A stretch of 64,000 bases of DNA from positions 1 through 64,000 of the forward strand of contig CAXHCA010000008.1 in NCBI GenBank assembly GCA_964015035.1, written 5' to 3'. Shown piece after piece: positions 1 through 9,728 of this stretch (position 1 is its first letter; each line of letters starts with the position of its first letter). The DNA comes from BQJU01 sp964015035 (lineage in GTDB: Bacteria > Bacteroidota > Bacteroidia > Chitinophagales > Saprospiraceae). The translations under genes were made by a program, and so were the position numbers. The notes under the pieces were generated by a model. That model was not told the origin of the DNA, searched no databases, and was given only the letters and a program-made list of their open reading frames with translations.

Positions 1-20
1 GGGCTCACATAATCCTCTTT

Positions 21-1634
21 ATGAAGCCCATTTACCGCATTGTGCTGTTTTTTTTACTGACCCAATTGTTGTATTTTACCACGCGACAGGCAGGGTTTGT
101 GACGGATTATACCGGCCTGATGGAGCGTCTCGATGGGCAATCAGCCTGGGGCATCCTCAATAGTTTTGGGTTTCCTGCGATGCAGCAGGTTTTCAACTTT
201 TTCCTCTATTCTTTTTATCACTTGTTTGGGGAATTGGGCATAGGCTGGTATCTGGTGTATACCGGAATGCACGTGCTGAATGCCGAACTATTGTACCGCT
301 GGGTGCAGTCCATCAATCAAAATTTTCCCTTTAAACACGCTGTTTTTGTGGGATTAAGTGCCAGCCTGTTTTTCTTACTATCTCCCTATCAGACCGAAGC
401 ACTGGTTTGGCGGGTTTGTTTTAACTTTTTGCTGTCAACGGCCTGGATTTTAACCGCACTGATTCTGACTACCCATTGGCTCCAGGAGCAGAGATGGCAG
501 CGATTGCTCCTATTGCAACTGGTCTTTGTCTTGGCCTTGTTTACCTTTGAATTGGCCTTGATGATCCCCTTGATGGTCACCCTCGTGGTGATTTTTTGGA
601 TGAGAGCTATCCACAAAAGATTATGGAATGCCTTATTGTTACTGGTGCTTCCGCAATTTCTCATCATTGGGGTCTACTTTTCACTGCAACGGTTATTGTT
701 GGGTGCCTGGATTGGCCACTATGGCGCCGCCACCCATTTGCGCATGGATATCAGTGAGATTTTGGGCAACTTCTTCCGTTTTGGTTTAAAATTTGGTGCT
801 TTTGTGCGCTACTTCGAGCATTCCCGAAAGGAAATGATCTTTGGGTGGTTCAATCAAGCCTGGCTATTGTATCCGCTGGTGGCAATGGTAGTCGGGTTAT
901 TGGTTTATTTGATCATTAAGTTTACCAAACTATCTCCACGAATACATCTCCTTGGATTGAGTCTGCTGCTGTTTGCCTTGAGCCTGCTTCCCGTGATCAA
1001 TCTATATTTCAATTACCTGTTTTATATCGAAAATGACCGCTATGGTTACCTCGCCTCCACCTTTTTCTTTACCGCTCTGGCGATTCTTTTCTCTTTTTTG
1101 CCAAAATGGGTCCGCTGGGGCGCAACAGGTGTTTTTTGCCTGATTTCGGTTGGCTTTCTCTGGCAGACCAATCAATACTGGGCCAAATCTACCAAAGTCT
1201 ATTTCAGCCTGCTGGAAGATTTTCGGTGGGCCGATGAAAAGGAAGTGTTTGTGCTGGCCATGCCCGATAATTATTACGGCGCTAATTTATTCCGCAATTT
1301 CTCCGGAGAAGGCATCGGCTTGCGTGATGCCCTGATTTACGTACAGGAAAAACCGACCCGAGCCAAGTTTCACGAAGTAGCCCTTTACAATATGACTACG
1401 CCTGAAGATGGAGTGCATGTGGAGGCCGATTCGCTGGGCAATCTCAAGGTAGAATTTAACCATTATGGGAGCTGGTGGTGGCGCAAAGGGCAGGGAGCCA
1501 CCAATTATGAAACGGATCAATACCGGTTTATCAACGAAGGCCATCACTATCGGCTGGAATGGAAGCAAAAGCCCACCGATGCGGCCCTTATTTACCAAGA
1601 CGGTGGAAAATGGAAAGAAGTGTCGCCCTTTTGA
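21..1634 (+). CDS. Polytopic inner-membrane protein, function unknown
   Basis: 537 residues from an ATG close to the left edge of the window. Long hydrophobic stretches alternate with short loops from residue 5 to about residue 385, consistent with roughly ten membrane-spanning helices. The last 150 residues are hydrophilic and are probably exposed outside the membrane. The general shape (many helices, then a soluble tail) resembles GT-C glycosyltransferases or O-antigen-type membrane enzymes, but I see no diagnostic catalytic motif and do not assign a reaction. About 110 nt separate it from the metalloprotease downstream, with no terminator between them, so co-transcription is possible but unproven. 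Confidence 0.8.
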   Translation: MKPIYRIVLFFLLTQLLYFTTRQAGFVTDYTGLMERLDGQSAWGILNSFGFPAMQQVFNFFLYSFYHLFGELGIGWYLVYTGMHVLNAELLYRWVQSINQNFPFKHAVFVGLSASLFFLLSPYQTEALVWRVCFNFLLSTAWILTALILTTHWLQEQRWQRLLLLQLVFVLALFTFELALMIPLMVTLVVIFWMRAIHKRLWNALLLLVLPQFLIIGVYFSLQRLLLGAWIGHYGAATHLRMDISEILGNFFRFGLKFGAFVRYFEHSRKEMIFGWFNQAWLLYPLVAMVVGLLVYLIIKFTKLSPRIHLLGLSLLLFALSLLPVINLYFNYLFYIENDRYGYLASTFFFTALAILFSFLPKWVRWGATGVFCLISVGFLWQTNQYWAKSTKVYFSLLEDFRWADEKEVFVLAMPDNYYGANLFRNFSGEGIGLRDALIYVQEKPTRAKFHEVALYNMTTPEDGVHVEADSLGNLKVEFNHYGSWWWRKGQGATNYETDQYRFINEGHHYRLEWKQKPTDAALIYQDGGKWKEVSPF

Positions 1635-1721
1635 AACTTCTGCCACCCCTGAAACCTGCGGATTGAGCATCCCCCTTATCGGCTCATTGTCCTCCCTGTG
1701 AAAAATAATTATTTTAGCAGA

Positions 1722-1733
1722 TTAGTATACTAA
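1722..1733. promoter_or_regulatory. 12-bp perfect palindrome upstream of the metalloprotease
   Basis: TTAGTATACTAA is a perfect 12-bp palindrome 11 nt before the start codon at 1745. It could be an operator or part of an AT-rich promoter. No clear TAnnTTTG box is visible here. It may be chance in AT-rich DNA. Confidence 0.2.
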
Positions 1734-1744
1734 AACTACTTTTT

Positions 1745-4700
1745 ATGTCTCCTTTCTACTTGTCAAAACCAAGGCAACTCATTCAAAAAATGTTGCTGGT
1801 TTTGGGTATCGCAGTTATGATGAGCCCTACCGTTCTCAACGCCCAAAAGGACGTGAAATGGTTTTGGAATGATGTCTCAGAATGGATCATTCCACCCAAT
1901 TTAGACCGGAAAATTATTCCGGATAGCTATCGTACATTAGCGTTGAATCTGCCGGAAATGGTGGATTTATTGGCCACTGCGCCCGAACTTTCTCTTTCGG
2001 AGGCCGATCAAACGGAGGTGTTGCTGCAACTGCCAATGCCGGACGGCAGCGAAGCAACTTTCCGCGTATTCTATGCCCCCATCATGCATCCTGATCTGGC
2101 TAAAAAGTATCCGGATATCCGCGTATACGCCGGAGAAGGAGTCGATGATCCCACCGCAACCATTCGCTTTGATGTGACGCCCAAAGGCTTTCATGCCATG
2201 ATCAGATCGGCTTTCCACAGCACCGTTTTCATTGATCCTTATGCCATGGGAACGACAAAGTATTACATTTCTTATTTCCGCAAGGATTTCAAAAAGGGAG
2301 ATGAATTTGTTTGCCTGGTAGATGAATTGACAGACGGGGAAAATCCTTATAAAGCCCCTGAGGTCTTGCCGGAAAAGGCAGGAGATTGTCAACATCGGAA
2401 CTACCGTTTAGCCTTGGCTTGTACCGGCGAATATGCCACTTACCACGGAGGTACGGTGGCTGGAGCACTGGCGGCAATGAATACCAGTATGGCGCGGGTC
2501 AACAGCGTACTTGAAAACGACCTCAATATTACTTTTACCATCATTCCCAATAATGATGAAATTATCTTCTTAAACCCTGGCACCGATCCGTATACCAATG
2601 GCAATGGTGGCGCGATGCTGGGCCAAAACCAAACCACCTGCGACAATATTATCGGATCAGCCAATTATGACATTGGCCACGTTTTTAGCACCGGCGGCGG
2701 TGGTGTAGCCAATCTTCGTTCAGTTTGTACCAACAGCAAAGCACGAGGCGTTACCGGTTCTGGCAATCCCATCGGCGATCCATTTGATATCGATTATGTA
2801 GCACATGAAATGGGCCACCAGCTAGGAGGGAATCACACACAAAACAATAATTGTAACCGCGTCAGTGCTGCAGCACGGGAACCGGGTAGTGCTTCCACCA
2901 TTATGGGGTATGCCGGTATCTGTCCGCCTAATGTACAGTCGAATAGTGATGGCTATTACCACGCTTATAGCATCCAGGAAATAACGGCCTATATGGTCAA
3001 TGGATTTGGCAATTCCTGCGCACAAACCTCCTCCTCTTCCAATGATGCGCCTTCGGTGAATGCCGGCGCCAATTATACCATTCCAAAATCAACACCTTTC
3101 ACGCTGACGGCTACTGCCTCTGATCCTGATGGAGATGGATTGTCTTATTGTTGGGAGCAAATGGACAACCAAATCGCTACGATGCCTCCTCTGCCGAGCA
3201 ATAGCGGTGGACCTGCTTTTCGATCCCTGTATCCGACGGGTTCACCATCGCGGACTTTCCCCAATTTGCCGGCCATTGTGGCCAACCAAACGCCCACCTG
3301 GGAGGTACTGCCAAGTGTGGGACGTACCCTCAGCTTTCGGGTTACCGTACGTGACAACGTCGCAGGAGGAGGCTGTACAGATGAGGATGATATGGTGGTC
3401 ACGGTGGCTTCAAATAGTGGCCCTTTTCAGGTGACCAACCCCAATACGTTGGTGGTGTGGGGAATTGCAAGCCAGCAAACCGTCAACTGGGAGGTGGCCG
3501 GAAGTAATCAATCGCCGGTGAGCACCCCCAATGTCGATATTTTATTATCCGTTGATGGTGGATTTACCTATCCATTTACGTTAGCAACCAATACCCCTAA
3601 TGATGGTTCCCATCAAGTAACTGTACCCAATAGCCCAACCAACAATGCGCGGGTCATGGTCCGCGGAGCTGGCAATATTTTCTTTGATATTTCCGATGAA
3701 AACTTCATTATCACTCAAACGGTGCCAATTACCCTGACGATTACGGGGGTCGATGTTAGCTGTTTTGAAGGACTTGACGGACTCGCACAAGTGGTGGCCA
3801 GTGGTGGAGATGGCAATTTTAGCTACAGCTGGAGCAACGGGGCTAGCACCGCTGTTATCAGCAATTTGATGGCGGGAACATATACCGTCACAGTAACCGA
3901 TGATAGTGGCGGAAGTGCTACCGGATCGGTAACCATTATTGAGCCTGATGAATTGGTGGCCAGTGTCACTAGTCAAGATGTTTCTTGTGGCGGCATTGAT
4001 GACGGGAGCGCTACGGTTCAGGTGAGTGGAGGGACTATGCCCAATACCTATCAGTGGACTGGGCCGAATGATTTTATGGCTTCAACGGCGACCATTAATG
4101 GTCTGGCTGCGGGGAATTACTTCGTTACGGTGGTCGATTTTAACGGCTGCATCGCTTCAAGTTCGGCTATTATTATTGATGACAACCAGACTTATTATCG
4201 CGATATGGATGGCGATAATTTTGGCGATCCAGCCAATGCTACCCGCGATTGTGATGTGCCTCCCGGATATGTCATCGACAATACGGATTGTGACGACAAC
4301 AATGCAACCGTTAATCCCATCGCACCGGAGATTTGTGATGGTTTGGACAACAACTGCAACAATGAGATTGATGAAGGCATTTCCGAAAACACCTTTTATG
4401 CTGATGCCGATGGAGATGGTTACGGCGATCCGGATGTTTCGGTAGAAGCGTGTATCGCCCCAGAAGGTTATGTGGGGGACAATACGGATTGTGATGACGA
4501 TAACGCGACCGTTAATCCGGAAGCCCCGGAAATTTGTGATGGCCTGGATAACAATTGTAATGGTGACATAGACGAAGGGGTTAGCTCCACAACTTATTAC
4601 GCCGATGTTGATGGCGATGGTTATGGCGATCCGATGGATTCAGTGGAAGGCTGCACCGTACCCGATGGTTATGTGGCCAATGATATGGATTGTGACGATA

Positions 4701-6820
4701 CCAATGAAGAGATCAATCCGGAAGCCACCGAAACCTGTGATGGGATAGACAATAATTGTGATGGTTTTATTGATGAAGGCTTGGATGTACAAACGTATTA
4801 TGCCGACAGCGATGGCGATGGTTTTGGCGATCCGATGAATTCGGTGGAAAGCTGCATGGCACCCGATGGTTATGTGGCCAATGATACGGATTGTGACGAC
4901 ACCAATGAAGAGATTCACCCTTCGGCTACGGAAATCTGCGATGGCGTGGATAACAACTGCAATGGCATGATCGATGAGGGCGAGTTGAGTACCTTCTATG
5001 CCGACACCGATATGGACGGTTTTGGTGATCCTGACAATAGTCAGTTGAGTTGTGAGCAACCCACCGGATATGTCGCCAATAGCATGGATTGTGATGATAC
5101 CAATGCCAATGTGAATCCCAATGCGGAAGAGGTTTGCGATGGGGTTGACAACGATTGTAATGGGGAGATTGACGAGTTAGACGACTGTGATTTTGTTTTT
5201 GAAAGAGGGATGGTCACTGCTGTGGGCGAAGAGTGGACAACGGTTCAACTGCAAAACGCCTACAACTCGATGGTGGTTATCGCTACATCGCAGCTGGTCT
5301 CTTCTGCACAAGTGGGCGTTGTGACGCGTATTCGCAATGCAACTGGCAATACCTTTGAGTTGAAAATTCAACGCCCCGACGCGCATACTAACGATACTTA
5401 CGATGTGTATTATTTTGTGGTAGAAGAAGGCGTTTATACGCAAGCGGGTCATGGCATCGCATTAGAAGCGCGAAAGGTGGATGCGGAGCAAACTGCGGGA
5501 AGGAGCCATTGGGTGTTTGAAGAACGGGCTTACGCCAATACTTATGCCGAACCAGTGGTCTTGGGGCAAGTAATGACGGATGAGGATGAGAGGTGGTCGG
5601 TGTTTTGGGCTTCCGCCAATGGTGATCGGACTTCTCATCCAACGGACAATAGTTTTGCAGCGGGTAAACACGTTGGCGAAGACGTAGATCCCGGCCGTGT
5701 TACTGAAACGATTGGTTATGTGGTGGTGGAAAGTGGCACCTATACTTTTGGTGATGAAACCTTTACGGCAGCAGTAGGGGAGGACTTGATCCGCGGGCCT
5801 GTCAGTTCCCTGGAAGGAAGGGCTTATGATACCGGATTGCAATACGTGGATCATGCGGTATTGAGTGTTGCTGGCATGGATGGTGGTGATGGTGGTTTCC
5901 CTGTATTATTTGGGGAGAGCCCCTTTAATGAAAATGAATTGGCCATCGCCTTTGAGGAAGACCTCATCCGGGATAATGAACGCAAGCACGCTTCCGAGCA
6001 GGTGGCTTACCTGGCCTTTGCCGACCCTGCCCCTGATCCGGTCTACTGTGGGGCGGAAGGTATGGGAACCAGCTACGAATGGATAGAGGCAGTAAATATT
6101 GGCGATCTTAATAATGCGAGTGGTGATAATGGCGGATATGGAGACTTTACGGCTCAAATCCTGGATCTGGTAGCGGGGCAGGATGTGGCCATCAATCTGA
6201 CCCCCGGATTTACCGGAGATGCCTTTCCGGAATCTTGGCGGGTATGGATTGATTTCAATCGGGATGGAGATTTTGAAGATGCAGATGAACTGGTCTTTGC
6301 CCCGGCGTTGTCTTCCACTGTGGTCACCGGTAATTTTACAGTACCCAATACCATTATCTCTGGAGCAACCTTGATGCGAATCAGTATGAAATGGAATGCT
6401 TCTCCTGAAGCTTGTGAAGCCTTTTCCTGGGGAGAAGTAGAAGACTATACCGTGATGCTGACCAATACCTTGCAATCTGGAGAGGTACAGAGCAGAGGTA
6501 GTTATTCTACATTGTGGACGATTGGTGCCCCCGGTTTTTATACTTATACAGAAAGAATTCAGCAGGAGGTACTGCAATTGTTCCCCAATCCGACCAGCGG
6601 GACGATAAATTTGCTTTTGAATGCTCCGCAAGCAGGTAATGGAACCATTTTGGTGGTCAACCACCTGGGCAGAAAAATACAGGCTTATGATTGGAAGCTG
6701 CAGCAGGGGAATAATTCGATGCAACTGGATGTGAGTCAGCTGCCTAATGGGGTTTATACCCTACTGCTAACAGACACGAAGTTGAATACAAGCGCGACTC
6801 GGTTTGTCGTGCAGCACTAA
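1745..6820 (+). CDS. Secreted reprolysin-like zinc metalloprotease with SprB, MopE-type and GEVED repeats and a T9SS sorting domain
   Basis: 1691 residues with an N-terminal signal peptide (hydrophobic residues ~15-33, ending near NAQ). The catalytic domain carries the metzincin zinc motif HEMGHQLGGNH (H354, E355, H358, H364) and a Met-turn (STIMGYAG, Met387). Next come PKD/Ig-like regions, two SprB-type repeats (~669-810, the VSCxGxxDGxA pattern), and five MopE-like putative metal-binding repeats (~816-1148, DxDGDGxGDP / DCDD / CDGxDNNCNGxIDE). A domain I do not recognise spans ~1150-1440, followed by a GEVED domain (~1467-1575) and a type A T9SS C-terminal domain (~1610-1691, LFPNPTSG...). 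The protein is predicted to cross the outer membrane through the T9SS and be surface-attached or released, acting on extracellular protein. A strong terminator follows the stop codon. The family assignment is firm; the substrate is unknown. Confidence 0.93.
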   Translation: MSPFYLSKPRQLIQKMLLVLGIAVMMSPTVLNAQKDVKWFWNDVSEWIIPPNLDRKIIPDSYRTLALNLPEMVDLLATAPELSLSEADQTEVLLQLPMPDGSEATFRVFYAPIMHPDLAKKYPDIRVYAGEGVDDPTATIRFDVTPKGFHAMIRSAFHSTVFIDPYAMGTTKYYISYFRKDFKKGDEFVCLVDELTDGENPYKAPEVLPEKAGDCQHRNYRLALACTGEYATYHGGTVAGALAAMNTSMARVNSVLENDLNITFTIIPNNDEIIFLNPGTDPYTNGNGGAMLGQNQTTCDNIIGSANYDIGHVFSTGGGGVANLRSVCTNSKARGVTGSGNPIGDPFDIDYVAHEMGHQLGGNHTQNNNCNRVSAAAREPGSASTIMGYAGICPPNVQSNSDGYYHAYSIQEITAYMVNGFGNSCAQTSSSSNDAPSVNAGANYTIPKSTPFTLTATASDPDGDGLSYCWEQMDNQIATMPPLPSNSGGPAFRSLYPTGSPSRTFPNLPAIVANQTPTWEVLPSVGRTLSFRVTVRDNVAGGGCTDEDDMVVTVASNSGPFQVTNPNTLVVWGIASQQTVNWEVAGSNQSPVSTPNVDILLSVDGGFTYPFTLATNTPNDGSHQVTVPNSPTNNARVMVRGAGNIFFDISDENFIITQTVPITLTITGVDVSCFEGLDGLAQVVASGGDGNFSYSWSNGASTAVISNLMAGTYTVTVTDDSGGSATGSVTIIEPDELVASVTSQDVSCGGIDDGSATVQVSGGTMPNTYQWTGPNDFMASTATINGLAAGNYFVTVVDFNGCIASSSAIIIDDNQTYYRDMDGDNFGDPANATRDCDVPPGYVIDNTDCDDNNATVNPIAPEICDGLDNNCNNEIDEGISENTFYADADGDGYGDPDVSVEACIAPEGYVGDNTDCDDDNATVNPEAPEICDGLDNNCNGDIDEGVSSTTYYADVDGDGYGDPMDSVEGCTVPDGYVANDMDCDDTNEEINPEATETCDGIDNNCDGFIDEGLDVQTYYADSDGDGFGDPMNSVESCMAPDGYVANDTDCDDTNEEIHPSATEICDGVDNNCNGMIDEGELSTFYADTDMDGFGDPDNSQLSCEQPTGYVANSMDCDDTNANVNPNAEEVCDGVDNDCNGEIDELDDCDFVFERGMVTAVGEEWTTVQLQNAYNSMVVIATSQLVSSAQVGVVTRIRNATGNTFELKIQRPDAHTNDTYDVYYFVVEEGVYTQAGHGIALEARKVDAEQTAGRSHWVFEERAYANTYAEPVVLGQVMTDEDERWSVFWASANGDRTSHPTDNSFAAGKHVGEDVDPGRVTETIGYVVVESGTYTFGDETFTAAVGEDLIRGPVSSLEGRAYDTGLQYVDHAVLSVAGMDGGDGGFPVLFGESPFNENELAIAFEEDLIRDNERKHASEQVAYLAFADPAPDPVYCGAEGMGTSYEWIEAVNIGDLNNASGDNGGYGDFTAQILDLVAGQDVAINLTPGFTGDAFPESWRVWIDFNRDGDFEDADELVFAPALSSTVVTGNFTVPNTIISGATLMRISMKWNASPEACEAFSWGEVEDYTVMLTNTLQSGEVQSRGSYSTLWTIGAPGFYTYTERIQQEVLQLFPNPTSGTINLLLNAPQAGNGTILVVNHLGRKIQAYDWKLQQGNNSMQLDVSQLPNGVYTLLLTDTKLNTSATRFVVQH
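4190..5188 (+). repeat. Five tandem ~66-codon MopE-type repeats within the metalloprotease gene
   Basis: Five in-frame tandem copies of about 200 nt. Each encodes (T/S)(Y/F)YAD.DGDG(Y/F)GDP, then GYV.(N/D)..DCDD.N, then E.CDG.DNNCNG.IDEG. The acidic DxDxDG clusters suggest calcium binding and the paired Cys residues suggest disulfides. DNA identity between units is only partial, so these are old, selected protein repeats rather than recent slippage. Confidence 0.9.
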
Positions 6821-6836
6821 GAGCATCTAAGGATGT

Positions 6837-6881
6837 AAGCCCCACAGATGGCCATCTTGGCTAGCTGTGGGGCTTCTTTTT
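6837..6881. terminator. Rho-independent terminator between convergent genes
   Basis: The stem AAGCCCCACAG / CTGTGGGGCTT (11 bp, perfect) encloses a 16-nt loop and is followed by CTTTTTT. It lies 16 nt after the metalloprotease stop and just before the stop of the convergent lipoprotein gene. Confidence 0.88.
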
Positions 6882-6889
6882 TAGAAAAC

Positions 6890-8080
6890 TTACTGCAAAA
6901 TTTCCTCCCGCAATACTTCCTTCAAGTCTTCAAAGGAAATAAACAGCCGAATTTCGCCAACGGCATAAGCCGAGATCTCATAAGGCACATAATTAAAAAT
7001 AATGCCTTTAGCCGTTAGGCCAAAATTGTCATTGGCAGCAATGGTATCCTCAAAGAGGACTTCAGACAAACCTCTATCCGCAGGAATTTCGTAATTCTCG
7101 CGGATGGCTTGGTCCAGGGCCTGATTTAGTGTTGTTTCATAGCCGGGTTTGAAAATGTCGTTTAGAGTCAAGACCTTTTGCTGAGCCAGATCGTAAACCT
7201 TGAAGGTTGTTCCATAATTGCCATGAGCACCTCCCGAAAAAGAATAATTTAGGTAGGCGAGAGTCACCAGATCTTGGGTGTTGTAAGTGACTTCCATAGA
7301 GGTAGAACTGGCATATCCCGGTGGCAACCAGGCGGGTTCTTCTCCTTCGTTATTTTCAAGGATCAGCTTCATTTCTGTTGCAAAGTCATTGAAAAACCAA
7401 TCCCTTTGCACTTTATATAATGATTGCGGGTCGTGATAAATATTGGATAATGAATCTCCGGCCATTTCCATTAAAATTTGTTGTGTCAGAAAATTGTGGC
7501 GGTCTGCAGCCAAATTGCCGGAAGGCCATAACCAAGTTTCGTCAAAATAGGCGGTAGATCCTTCGGTGCCCGGGGCCTCCCACACCAGAGAGTCACTAAA
7601 GGCAAGTAACTTAAATTGGACCCCCGGTTGGGGTAGGAGTTTAAACTCCAATGTCTTACTGTTGTCTCCACTGCGCCAGGTGCCTTCAAACACATTTTGT
7701 GCATTGATCGCGCCCACAAATTTTCCGGTGATCTTACCCGGCCGATCATATTCTTCTAATTCTATAGGGCTGTTTTTTACGAAATATCCCTGAAGGGATA
7801 GAGGTTTTCCTACTTTATCATAGTAGTAGGTTCCAGAATAATCCCATCCTTGGCTGGTCCCCGAGGGATCGATTTGTAAGTCCATGGTCACTGGATAATT
7901 GCCAATGGTACCTTTTAAATGTAGGTAACGCTCGCCAGAAGTGGGGATCGCTTCTTCCTCCATAGGCGGAGTGGTGGTTATTTCGGAGGAAGTCTGATCA
8001 TTATTTGCCTTGGTGGAGGAATCCGATTGACAGGCATAAAAGAACAATAAGCTGATAATCGCTAAATAAGTGTTTTTCAT
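6890..8080 (-). CDS. DUF3298/RsiV-type lipoprotein
   Basis: 396 residues. The N-terminus is a lipoprotein signal with lipobox FFYAC (Cys16), followed by a Ser/Thr/Glu-rich linker. The C-terminal half (about 190-390: VTYNTQDLVTLAYLNYSFSGGAHGNYGT, then LTLNDIFKPG and an FNxYEI-like ending) has the layout of the DUF4163-DUF3298 pair found in RsiV-like proteins. The N-terminal ~150 residues look like a separate beta-rich domain. It is likely anchored to the periplasmic face of a membrane. In RsiV this fold binds lysozyme, but I infer nothing that specific here. It is transcribed convergently with the metalloprotease and probably alone. A TACCTTTG box lies just upstream (8097-8104). Confidence 0.8.
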   Translation of the reverse strand: MKNTYLAIISLLFFYACQSDSSTKANNDQTSSEITTTPPMEEEAIPTSGERYLHLKGTIGNYPVTMDLQIDPSGTSQGWDYSGTYYYDKVGKPLSLQGYFVKNSPIELEEYDRPGKITGKFVGAINAQNVFEGTWRSGDNSKTLEFKLLPQPGVQFKLLAFSDSLVWEAPGTEGSTAYFDETWLWPSGNLAADRHNFLTQQILMEMAGDSLSNIYHDPQSLYKVQRDWFFNDFATEMKLILENNEGEEPAWLPPGYASSTSMEVTYNTQDLVTLAYLNYSFSGGAHGNYGTTFKVYDLAQQKVLTLNDIFKPGYETTLNQALDQAIRENYEIPADRGLSEVLFEDTIAANDNFGLTAKGIIFNYVPYEISAYAVGEIRLFISFEDLKEVLREEILQ

Positions 8081-8096
8081 AGAGAATAAATTTTAC

Positions 8097-8104
8097 CAAA
8101 GGTA
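8097..8104 (-). promoter_or_regulatory. Candidate -7 promoter box for the DUF3298 lipoprotein gene
   Basis: Read on the minus strand, TACCTTTG matches the Bacteroidota -7 consensus TAnnTTTG exactly and lies 17 nt before the start codon. No good TTG at the -33 distance is visible, so this is half a promoter at most. Confidence 0.35.
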
Positions 8105-8333
8105 AATAACCATTTTATCGTTTGCTAGACTATATTTTCTTTTTATTAGTCAGTATTGATCTCTTTGTATAACCGGCAAATAAATGAATTTGTGCTATTT
8201 TATCAAGGATGAGTAGTATATTACCTGCCCAATGAGTTTCACCTTTTTTATTAGTTAATCTAGCATCTAAATCGGCATATTGGCTGTCAATTGTTACTGT
8301 TTAATCCGCTTAATTTTGTGGAGGAAAATGACT

Positions 8334-8416
8334 AAGTGCATGTTGGGAAGTGGTGCTTTAGCAGTCAAAATTCCGGTTTTACCGGGACTGAATGACCACC
8401 TCCAAACATGCACTAA
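8334..8416. repeat. Dispersed hairpin repeat, copy 1 (short form)
   Basis: About 83 nt. It opens with AAGTGCATGTTGGGA and closes with ACCTCCAAACATGCACTAA, which are inverse complements, and it includes the internal CCGGTTTTACCGGGACTGAATGA block shared with copy 2. The central part found in longer copies is absent, so this is an internally deleted form. It lies in the divergent gap between the DUF3298 gene and the MFS gene. Confidence 0.85.
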
Positions 8417-8483
8417 CACTGATGCTCTTAGATAATTGAAATCATCCAGAGGTTAGGCATTGTTGAAAACCAAATTGATTGAC

Positions 8484-9719
8484 ATGCAATTGAATCAAAA
8501 AGAATTACAGACCAATACGATAAGATTGGCCCGATTGGCGGTAGCGATTACCTTTTTTAATAATGGCTTCCTCTATGCCAACTGGGTATCCCGGCTACCT
8601 CGAATTCAGGAGATTTATGGCCTGGACAACGGGAATTTAGGCATGATTTTGCTGGCGGTAGCAGTGGGCGCATTAGTTGCCATGCCATTTACCGGCTGGA
8701 TTATAAGTAAAGAAGGCACCCAGCGCATCATTACCTTTGGTGCGATCTTCTTTTGCCTGGCGGTGCCTTTTATTCCACTAATGCTGAGCCCGGTGGCCCT
8801 ATTTGTTCTGTTTTTTGTCATGGGGGCTACCACAGGAATACTTGATGTGACCATGAATGCTCAGGCGGTACTGGTGGAAAGTGGCTACAAACGCCCCATT
8901 ATGGCCTCTTTCCACGCCATCTTTAGCGCGGGTATGATGGTTGGAGCGGGTACAGGAGCGGTGTTTACGATGCTGAATACCTCCTTGTTTTTACACCTGG
9001 CCATTGTCAGTAGTATTTGCCTGTTTTTAGCCTTTTGGGCCGTTCGTCACCTCATACCTGATCCGAAAAAGGAACCTTCTGTTGGGGATGGGCCTGCCTT
9101 TCGTTGGCCTACCAAAGCCCTGGTAGGGATTGGGCTTATTGCCTTTTGCTGTATGCTTGGGGAAGGCGCTATGGCCGATTGGAGTACCAATTATATGCGT
9201 AAAGTAGCTATGGCCGACAAAGGACTGGCACCTATTGGTTTGGCGGCCTTTTCTTTGGCCATGATGTTGTGTCGCTTTATGGGCGATCGGTTGCGCATGG
9301 TCCTGGGAGATGTTAAACTCTTGACCTTCGCCAGTTTGACCGCTTTTGCGGGTATTCTGTTAGTCATCACGCTGCCACAACCCATCCCGGTCATCGCCGG
9401 TTTGTTTATTGTGGGCATGGGCTTGTCCATTATTGTTCCCATTGCTTACAGCCAGGCGGGGTCCATGCCGGGTTTAGCGCCGGGGGTTGGTATCAGTATG
9501 GTGACTACCATTGGCTATTCGGGCTTTCTTTTTGGACCACCCATCATCGGTTTTTTGGCGGATTGGCAGGGGCTCCGGTTTGCCTTGGGGTTGGTGATGA
9601 TCTTATTTCTACTGATGACTTTACTGAGCTTTCGACAGGGGAAACCTCAACAGGTTAAGGGGCAGAAGGAGGGTAATACACCTGTGAACAAGCCGAAGAA
9701 GATACTGGAAACCGCATAA
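8484..9719 (+). CDS. MFS transporter, YbjJ-like
   Basis: 411 residues with about twelve hydrophobic helices. The N-terminus (NNGFLYANWVSRLPRIQEIY) and the stretch GATTGILDVTMNAQAVLVE match the layout of the YbjJ/sugar-MFS group of the major facilitator superfamily. It acts in the inner membrane and its substrate cannot be read from sequence. I start at ATG 8484. The reading frame runs upstream to a TTG at 8460, but that would add eight polar residues and no better initiation signal. Repeat copy 1 ends 67 nt upstream. The tail after residue ~390 is Lys/Gln-rich and cytoplasmic. The next gene is convergent, so this is a single-gene unit. Confidence 0.88.
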   Translation: MQLNQKELQTNTIRLARLAVAITFFNNGFLYANWVSRLPRIQEIYGLDNGNLGMILLAVAVGALVAMPFTGWIISKEGTQRIITFGAIFFCLAVPFIPLMLSPVALFVLFFVMGATTGILDVTMNAQAVLVESGYKRPIMASFHAIFSAGMMVGAGTGAVFTMLNTSLFLHLAIVSSICLFLAFWAVRHLIPDPKKEPSVGDGPAFRWPTKALVGIGLIAFCCMLGEGAMADWSTNYMRKVAMADKGLAPIGLAAFSLAMMLCRFMGDRLRMVLGDVKLLTFASLTAFAGILLVITLPQPIPVIAGLFIVGMGLSIIVPIAYSQAGSMPGLAPGVGISMVTTIGYSGFLFGPPIIGFLADWQGLRFALGLVMILFLLMTLLSFRQGKPQQVKGQKEGNTPVNKPKKILETA

Positions 9720-9728
9720 TGCAGTTCC

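Noticed and set aside
4190..5188. Tandem repeats considered as CRISPR-like array
   Set aside because: Units are in-frame protein repeats of about 200 nt with no spacers.
5906..6724. 272-codon open frame antisense to the metalloprotease
   Set aside because: Shadow of a real coding frame; Ile/Arg/Pro-rich composition, no domain.
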